Assembly (NCBI GenBank): GCA_905371595.1
Contig: CAJPLU010000030.1
Location: 1 to 8,491 of the forward strand
Direction: 5' to 3'
Length of the DNA: 8,491 nucleotides
Source of the DNA: Candidatus Saccharimonadota bacterium
GTDB taxonomy: Bacteria; Patescibacteriota; Saccharimonadia; Saccharimonadales; Saccharimonadaceae
The notes beneath the pieces were generated by a model, which saw nothing but the letters and a program-made list of their open reading frames with translations, searched no databases and was not told the origin of the DNA. Each line of letters starts with the position of its first letter. The stretch's first letter is position 1. This document shows, piece by piece, positions 5,191 to 8,491 of this stretch. The position numbers and the translations under genes are program-made.

Positions 5191-5928
5191 ATGACAAAAC
5201 CTTTTCTTCTTTTACAATCCCGTCCCGAGGACGAAGCGTCTGACGACGAATATGCAGCTTTTTTGAAATTTGGCGGTTTGCAGCCGGAGCAGTTGCAGCG
5301 CTTGCGGCTTGACCGCGGCGAGTTCTCGCCAGTTAATTTGGATGATTATAGCGGTATTTTCATGGGCGGCGGGCCGGCTAATTTTGCTTATCCACCAGAG
5401 GAAAAATCGCCGGAACAATTGCAGTTTGAAGATTATATCAGGCCACTGCTTCGCCGGATTGTAGCCGAGGACAAGCCGTTTTTAGGCACTTGTTTGGGCG
5501 TGGGCGCGCTGGTGACGGCGCTGGGCGGCCGGACGGATTTCGATCATGGCGAGCCGGTTTGCGCGGTGGATATAAATTTGACGCCGGAGGCGCAGGATGA
5601 TCCGCTGCTGGCTGGCTTGCCGGCTAGTTTTCGCGGCTTCGTTGGGCATAAAGAGGGGACAGATACGCCGCCGCCGAACAGCGTGGTGCTGGCGCGTTCT
5701 GCGACTTGTATACAATTGCTGCGCGCCGGGAAAAATGTTTATGCGGCGCAATTCCATCCCGAGCTTGATGCTGACGGCTTGGCGCTGCGGATTAATATTT
5801 ATAAGCATGCTGGCTATTTCGCGCCAGAGGAAGCTCAAGATCTGATCGATGCGGCGTACCGCGAATCGGAATTGGTAACTGAACCAGTCAAGATATTGCG
5901 GCGGTTCGTTGAAAAATACGCGGAATAG
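5191..5928 (+). CDS. Class I glutamine amidotransferase (GMP synthase-like)
   Basis: A 245-residue stand-alone GATase1 domain. The triad is visible: nucleophile C101 in GTCLGVGAL, H189 and E191 in QFHPE. GGGPANF (59-65) is the oxyanion-region loop and VGHKEG (151-156) matches the GMP-synthase-like VGHxE motif. Such proteins release ammonia from glutamine. Stand-alone copies may feed a separate synthetase or act on gamma-glutamyl compounds. No synthetase partner is in the window, so the acceptor is unknown. The C-terminal ~55 residues form a charged, probably helical tail common in these solitary proteins. It is flanked by two copies of a terminator-like repeat. Confidence 0.82.
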   Translation: MTKPFLLLQSRPEDEASDDEYAAFLKFGGLQPEQLQRLRLDRGEFSPVNLDDYSGIFMGGGPANFAYPPEEKSPEQLQFEDYIRPLLRRIVAEDKPFLGTCLGVGALVTALGGRTDFDHGEPVCAVDINLTPEAQDDPLLAGLPASFRGFVGHKEGTDTPPPNSVVLARSATCIQLLRAGKNVYAAQFHPELDADGLALRINIYKHAGYFAPEEAQDLIDAAYRESELVTEPVKILRRFVEKYAE

Positions 5929-5971
5929 TTTGACGCTTTCTAGCTAGGCTGCGGAATTTCGTTATTAGCAA

Positions 5972-6000
5972 AAAGCCTCGGGTAATCCCGAGGCTTTCTT
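5972..6000. terminator. Bidirectional rho-independent terminator
   Basis: AAAGCCTCGGG-TAAT-CCCGAGGCTTT is a perfect 11-bp stem with a 4-nt loop. On the plus strand it is followed by CTT; on the minus strand by two more T after the TTT. It ends both the amidotransferase gene and the convergent hsp20 gene. The surrounding 47 bp (5964-6010) recur in decayed form at 5025-5071. Confidence 0.88.
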
Positions 6001-6022
6001 GACGGCCAAAGCTGAGAAAGAC

Positions 6023-6463
6023 TTACTCTTTCTTCTTGCCGCGTGATTTGACGGTAATTTTCTTTGGCTCTGGCGCTGGCGTGACTGGCACGGTGACTTT
6101 CAAGACGCCATCGTCCAGGTGTGCTTCGATAGCATCGGCGTCAGCGCGCTCTGGCAGCTGGACGCTGCGGTAGAAGCTGCTGCTCGACTCGCGTACGACG
6201 TACTTCTTTTCTTTGTCTTCTTCTTTTTCGTGCCGTTGGGCTTGGATGACCAAGTTGCCGTTTTCGACAGAAATATTGACGTCGCCTTCACCGAATTTCG
6301 GCAGGTGAACCTCGACGACTAGTGCGTTATCCTTCATGTAAACATCAGTGGTAGGTAAGCCGACCGAGCGCACTTGGCGCGGCATCCAGTTGTCGTCATT
6401 AAAGAAATGGCGCTGCAGGGCATCCATTTCGGCAAACGGGTCGAATCGAACGAGTTTACTCAT
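6023..6463 (-). CDS. Small heat shock protein Hsp20
   Basis: A 146-residue alpha-crystallin-type chaperone that holds unfolding proteins in the cytosol without ATP. The N-terminal arm RFDPFAEMDALQRHFF is typical. The alpha-crystallin domain runs from ~36 to ~128, with DVYMKDNALVVEVHLPKF, DVNISVENGNLVIQAQR and the closing LDDGVLKVTVPV. The C-terminal KKITVKS carries an I-x-V form of the I-x-I anchor used in oligomerisation. Length is normal. Unlike most genes here it has a leader of about 44 nt with AAAGGAG 8 nt before the ATG (plus-strand 6472-6478). It is controlled by CIRCE and ends at the terminator at 5972-6000. Confidence 0.93.
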   Translation of the reverse strand: MSKLVRFDPFAEMDALQRHFFNDDNWMPRQVRSVGLPTTDVYMKDNALVVEVHLPKFGEGDVNISVENGNLVIQAQRHEKEEDKEKKYVVRESSSSFYRSVQLPERADADAIEAHLDDGVLKVTVPVTPAPEPKKITVKSRGKKKE

Positions 6464-6513
6464 TTGTATTACTCCTTTCGTTTATGATTTGGCGAGCTTT
6501 TGCTCTATATTTT

Positions 6514-6542
6514 ATTGTAATTGGTTGGCACTCGCGTGTCAA
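6514..6542 (-). promoter_or_regulatory. hsp20 promoter
   Basis: Read on the minus strand, TTGACA (6542-6537), a 17-bp spacer and TACAAT (6519-6514) make a near-consensus housekeeping promoter. The -35 box occupies the spacer of the CIRCE operator. The leader contains a small GAGC-AAAA-GCTC hairpin (6494-6505) and the Shine-Dalgarno sequence. Confidence 0.85.
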
Positions 6543-6551
6543 GAGTGCCAA
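6525..6551. promoter_or_regulatory. CIRCE operator (HrcA binding site)
   Basis: TTGGCACTC (6525-6533), nine bases, GAGTGCCAA (6543-6551). The arms are perfectly complementary and differ from the consensus TTAGCACTC-N9-GAGTGCTAA by one compensated pair. HrcA bound here would cover the -35 box of hsp20 and release it on heat shock. hrcA is not in the window. Confidence 0.93.
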
Positions 6552-6614
6552 ACATAAGCAAAATAACAGTAGTCTAGTGTGTCTCGAAGATTTCCCTGAT
6601 TTTTCCACGGCAGT

Positions 6615-6653
6615 ACATACGCTATATATAGCGGCACTATATATAGCGTATGT
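6615..6653. repeat. Perfect inverted repeat, 17-bp arms, 5-nt loop
   Basis: ACATACGCTATATATAG (6615-6631), CGGCA (6632-6636), then the exact reverse complement (6637-6653). Each arm itself contains the palindrome CTATATATAG. No U-tract follows, so it is not an ordinary terminator. The right arm ends 20 bp before the -10 box of the gene at 6686 and covers part of its -35 region. It could be an operator, a cruciform-forming site or a mobile-element remnant. The rest of 6552-6673 shows nothing else. Confidence 0.85.
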
Positions 6654-6673
6654 GTAGCTTTGTCTAAATACGG

Positions 6674-6679
6674 TACAAT
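6674..6679 (+). promoter_or_regulatory. -10 box for the gene at 6686
   Basis: TACAAT ends 6 nt before ATG 6686, another leaderless spacing. Unlike most of the other -35-less promoters here it has no TGn extension, and no -35 box is visible where the right arm of the inverted repeat lies. It may therefore need an activator. Confidence 0.5.
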
Positions 6680-6685
6680 AGATAT

Positions 6686-7276
6686 ATGGGATGGTTGCGT
6701 GATTTAATTTTTGGCGAGCCGGATGGTGATGACGAATATTTGGCGCGTCTTAATAATAATGATATGGTCTCGCCGCAAGATAATCGCGGCAGTAGTGGCG
6801 AAGATAACTTCGATAAAGACGCTTCAGGGGTTGCTGCAGGTGCGAGGAAGCTAGATAGCAAGCCTCAGCCCGATCAATATCACTCGGCTAACGGGCAAAA
6901 AGTGATTCCCGAGATAGAAGTTGAGCGCACCGAGGCGCATCCGTCAGGCGATAATAAGTACCTCGAGGTGTGGGCGCATATTCGCAACCACGCGAGCTTT
7001 GACGTGGAGCTTGATAAATATGAGATATTAGGGCAGCGAGGCGACTTGAATAAATTTCTCAAGCCAGGCGAGATTTTTGAGCTGCGTTTGTATCGCGGGC
7101 CGATGCCGCAGAGCGATTCGGTGCGTAAAATGTATATTCAGTACAAGATTGTTGGTACGGGCGACTATTTTCAGGCTGATCACATGATAGAGTATAAATA
7201 TGAACAAGATAATCGTGGCAACAAGTGGTATATGCCAGACGAGCTGAAGCTGTTGCGGCCAGTCCGCGACATCTAG
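6686..7276 (+). CDS. Unknown protein, acidic disordered N-terminus and beta-rich C-terminal domain
   Basis: 196 residues that I cannot name. Residues 1-75 are polar, acidic and low in hydrophobics (DGDDEY, NNND, GSSGEDNFDKD, KPQPDQ) after a short amphipathic start (MGWLRDLIFG), so they are probably disordered. Residues ~76-190 alternate hydrophobic and charged residues like a beta-sandwich: YLEVWAHIRNHASFDVELDKYEILGQRG..KFLKPGEIFELRLYRGP. The 'xNHAxxxVxLxxYxIxG...LKPGExxxLxxxxGP' run faintly recalls lamin-tail domains; that is only a suggestion. There is no signal peptide or membrane segment. RNase HI begins 14 bp downstream and is probably co-transcribed. Confidence 0.75.
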   Translation: MGWLRDLIFGEPDGDDEYLARLNNNDMVSPQDNRGSSGEDNFDKDASGVAAGARKLDSKPQPDQYHSANGQKVIPEIEVERTEAHPSGDNKYLEVWAHIRNHASFDVELDKYEILGQRGDLNKFLKPGEIFELRLYRGPMPQSDSVRKMYIQYKIVGTGDYFQADHMIEYKYEQDNRGNKWYMPDELKLLRPVRDI

Positions 7277-7290
7277 AAAGTGGGGAAGAA

Positions 7291-7710
7291 GTGAGAGTAT
7301 TTTTTACAGACGGCAGCGCTAGCCCAAATCCGGGCCCAGGCGGCTACGCGGTGATTGAAAACGGCCGGCCGGTAGCTTTGGGTAGCGAAGACGGACAGAC
7401 GACGAATATTCGCATGGAGGGCATGGCGCTGATTGCAGCGATGGAGTTAGCTGGCGATGAGCCGTGCGAGATTCATAGCGATAGCGAATTTTGGATCAAT
7501 GTGTTAACTAAGTGGGCACCAGGCTGGGCTGCTAAAGGTTGGCGTAAAAAAGGCGGCGAAATTAAGAATATTGATCTCGTGCAGCAAGCGTACGCGCTTT
7601 ACCAATCGACGCAGCCGAAGCTGGTTTGGGTACGCGGCCACGTCGGCCACGAGCAGAATGAGCTAGCGGATGAGTGGGCGAACAAAGCGCGGGCTGGCGT
7701 TCGTCTATAG
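7291..7710 (+). CDS. rnhA: Ribonuclease HI
   Basis: A 139-residue enzyme that cuts the RNA strand of RNA-DNA hybrids, as in primer and R-loop removal. The four metal-binding acids are present: D7 in FTDGSASPNPGPGGY, E43 in RMEGMALIAA, D64 in HSDSEFWIN and D127 in NELADEWAN. H120 in GHVGHEQNE is the flexible-loop histidine. The basic 'handle' region (GWAAKGWRKKGGEIKNIDLV, 78-97) is kept. The frame is open further up to ATG 7225, but GTG 7291 is the better start. It gives the family's N-terminus, has GGGGA just upstream, and does not overlap the previous gene. It uses a Shine-Dalgarno sequence because it is internal to an operon. Confidence 0.93.
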   Translation: MRVFFTDGSASPNPGPGGYAVIENGRPVALGSEDGQTTNIRMEGMALIAAMELAGDEPCEIHSDSEFWINVLTKWAPGWAAKGWRKKGGEIKNIDLVQQAYALYQSTQPKLVWVRGHVGHEQNELADEWANKARAGVRL

Positions 7711-7763
7711 CGAGAGAGTCTTGGCTGTTTTTGCTGTCAATCTAGATTCGGCGGGGTGGGGCG

Positions 7764-7772
7764 TGCTATAAT
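7764..7772 (+). promoter_or_regulatory. metK promoter (extended -10)
   Basis: TGC-TATAAT, with no clear -35 box. Transcription would begin near 7779, giving a leader of about 164 nt that contains the whole riboswitch. Confidence 0.65.
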
Positions 7773-7788
7773 AGATTTGTTAATAATT

Positions 7789-7889
7789 TAATATCCAGAG
7801 TGCGACGAGGGACTGGCCTGATGACTCGCCGGCAACCTGCCTTTGCAGCAAGGTGCTAATTCCAGCCTGCTTGACCAGGAGAGATATTG
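7789..7889 (+). ncRNA. SAM-I riboswitch (S-box) aptamer
   Basis: The conserved S-box sequences appear in order: GAGGGACTGGCC (7808-7819) and GATGA (7820-7824) of the kink-turn arm, CGGCAACC (7830-7837), then GGTGCTAATTCC (7852-7863). P1 is AATATC (7790-7795) with GATATT (7883-7888), plus a G-U below. P2 is GCGA (7803-7806) with TCGC (7826-7829). A P3 pairing (ACC/GGT plus TGC/GCA) and a short P4 (CCTG 7866-7869 with CAGG 7876-7879) can be drawn. S-adenosylmethionine binding should shut off the downstream metK, the enzyme that makes it. Confidence 0.93.
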
Positions 7890-7896
7890 TCTTTGC

Positions 7897-7942
7897 AGCT
7901 CCTTTCTTGGCCTTGTAGCGGGGCAGATAGAAAGGAGTTTTT
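7897..7942 (+). terminator. Riboswitch expression platform: terminator that also hides the metK SD
   Basis: CTCCTTTCT (7899-7907) pairs perfectly with AGAAAGGAG (7929-7937), extendable by a G-U and an A-U, and TTTTT (7938-7942) follows directly before ATG 7943. The 3' arm is itself the metK Shine-Dalgarno sequence. AGGAG (7877-7881), at the 3' side of the aptamer, can pair with CTCCT (7899-7903) as an antiterminator. Ligand-bound RNA would favour the terminator; free RNA would favour the antiterminator and expose the SD. Confidence 0.85.
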
Positions 7943-8491
7943 ATGTCTGTAGAATCTAATAATCAAGCAGTATATCGTACGGCCGAGAGCGTTTCGCCGA
8001 AACATCCGGACAAGATTTGCGACCAAATCAGCGATGCTATTCTGGACGCGTATCTTGCCAAAGACCCGCAAGCTCGAGTGGCGATTGAAGCTTGCGGCGG
8101 CCATGGCGCGCTGTTCTTAACTGGCGAAGTATCGTCGAGCGAGCTAGTTGACGTCAAGCAGATTGCGCGGCGGCTGGCTGGCGACGTGGAAATTATTGAG
8201 CGGATTGCGCGCCAGAGCCCAGAGATTGCTCAGGGTGTGGATGCGGGCGGTGCTGGCGATCAAGGGGTAATGATTGGTTATGCTTGTGCTGAGACACCAG
8301 AATTATTGCCGCTAGAGTATGCTTTGGCGCGGGCCTTGAATCGCTTTTTGTATGAGAAATGGCCGTATGACGGCAAAACGCAGGTGACGACCTATGGCGG
8401 CCAGATTGCGGCGATTGTCGCTAGCTTCCAGAATGCGCCGCACGACGAGCTGGCGGCTGCAGTGCGGCAGTGGTTTGCGCAGCAAAAATAT
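7943..8491 (+). CDS. metK: S-adenosylmethionine synthetase MetK (5' part)
   Basis: The first 183 residues of MetK, which makes S-adenosylmethionine from ATP and methionine; the gene runs off the right edge. AESVSPKHPDKICDQISDA holds the ATP-binding H21 and D23. E49 and GEV (E62) fit the metal and substrate residues. QSPEIAQGVD (91-100), the gate-loop region GGAGDQG (102-108) and K145 in YDGKTQVT are conserved. Compared with E. coli MetK as I recall it, three stretches are shorter: about 14 residues before QSPEI, about 5 before GAGDQG and about 6 before the K145 motif. The core motifs suggest an active enzyme. Start ATG 7943 has AAAGGAG 5 nt upstream, shared with the riboswitch terminator. Confidence 0.95.
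   Translation, partial: MSVESNNQAVYRTAESVSPKHPDKICDQISDAILDAYLAKDPQARVAIEACGGHGALFLTGEVSSSELVDVKQIARRLAGDVEIIERIARQSPEIAQGVDAGGAGDQGVMIGYACAETPELLPLEYALARALNRFLYEKWPYDGKTQVTTYGGQIAAIVASFQNAPHDELAAAVRQWFAQQKY

Noticed and set aside
5482..5838. Minus-strand open frame inside the amidotransferase gene
   Set aside because: It is the shadow of a gene with a clear catalytic triad; its product has no recognisable motif.
6464..6512. RNA thermometer in the hsp20 leader
   Set aside because: The only hairpin (GAGC-AAAA-GCTC) does not include the SD and no U-run pairs with AAAGGAG; CIRCE explains heat control.
6615..6653. Inverted repeat as a rho-independent terminator
   Set aside because: The stem is AT-rich and no U-tract follows on either strand.
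7225..7290. Longer N-terminus for RNase HI from ATG 7225
   Set aside because: It would overlap the upstream gene by about 50 bp and add 22 residues foreign to the family; GTG 7291 has an SD and the usual N-terminus.
7711..7766. Terminator after rnhA (GGCTGTTTTTGCTG)
   Set aside because: GGCTG and GCTG are not complementary; there is no stem before the T-run.

Overview
The window looks like a compact bacterial chromosome segment, most likely from the Candidate Phyla Radiation (Patescibacteria), with Candidatus Saccharibacteria my best guess. Reasons are the small genes with very short gaps, a shortened MetK, many start codons placed directly behind a -10 box without a Shine-Dalgarno sequence, and moderate GC in most of the window. 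The standard code fits: TGA is used as a stop at 4305-4307. The lineage is an inference and could not be tested by search.

Layout. 1-~295 is AT-rich (47 G/C in the first 180 bases, 26%). It holds the 3' end of an unknown gene and a short piece resembling transposon-associated TnpW-like proteins, which runs in frame into a broken Nudix gene (~296-530). An intact paralogue of that Nudix gene lies at 1331-1816, on the other side of an aspartoacylase/succinylglutamate desuccinylase-like gene (633-1322). Next come an AbrB-type antitoxin and a Doc-type toxin (1875-2491). They are followed by three phosphoryl-chemistry genes: a histidine phosphatase, a CYTH-domain protein and an ADP-ribose-pyrophosphatase-like Nudix (2564-4307). 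Then come a putative HExxH metallopeptidase with an unclear 5' end, a GMP-synthase-like class I amidotransferase (5191-5928), and an Hsp20 gene on the minus strand (6023-6463). On the plus strand a conserved-looking unknown protein (6686-7276) and RNase HI (7291-7710) precede metK (7943 to the window edge).

Regulation is the most informative layer. (i) Six genes (1331, 1875, 2564, 3155, 5191, 6686) have a -10 hexamer ending 6-7 nt before the ATG, and 633 has one 9 nt before, which implies leaderless mRNAs. Most of the -10 boxes lacking a good -35 carry a TGn extension, and the clearest TTGNNN -35 boxes precede -10 boxes without TGn. (ii) hsp20 has a textbook CIRCE operator (9-bp arms, 9-bp spacer) whose spacer contains the -35 box TTGACA. 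(iii) metK has a SAM-I riboswitch whose terminator stem contains the metK Shine-Dalgarno sequence, with the U-tract as the SD-to-ATG spacer. One hairpin could therefore control both termination and translation. (iv) The toxin-antitoxin promoter has a perfect 14-bp palindrome between -35 and -10. (v) A perfect 17-bp-arm inverted repeat of unknown role lies just upstream of the unknown gene at 6686.

No tRNA, rRNA, CRISPR array or complete insertion sequence was seen.
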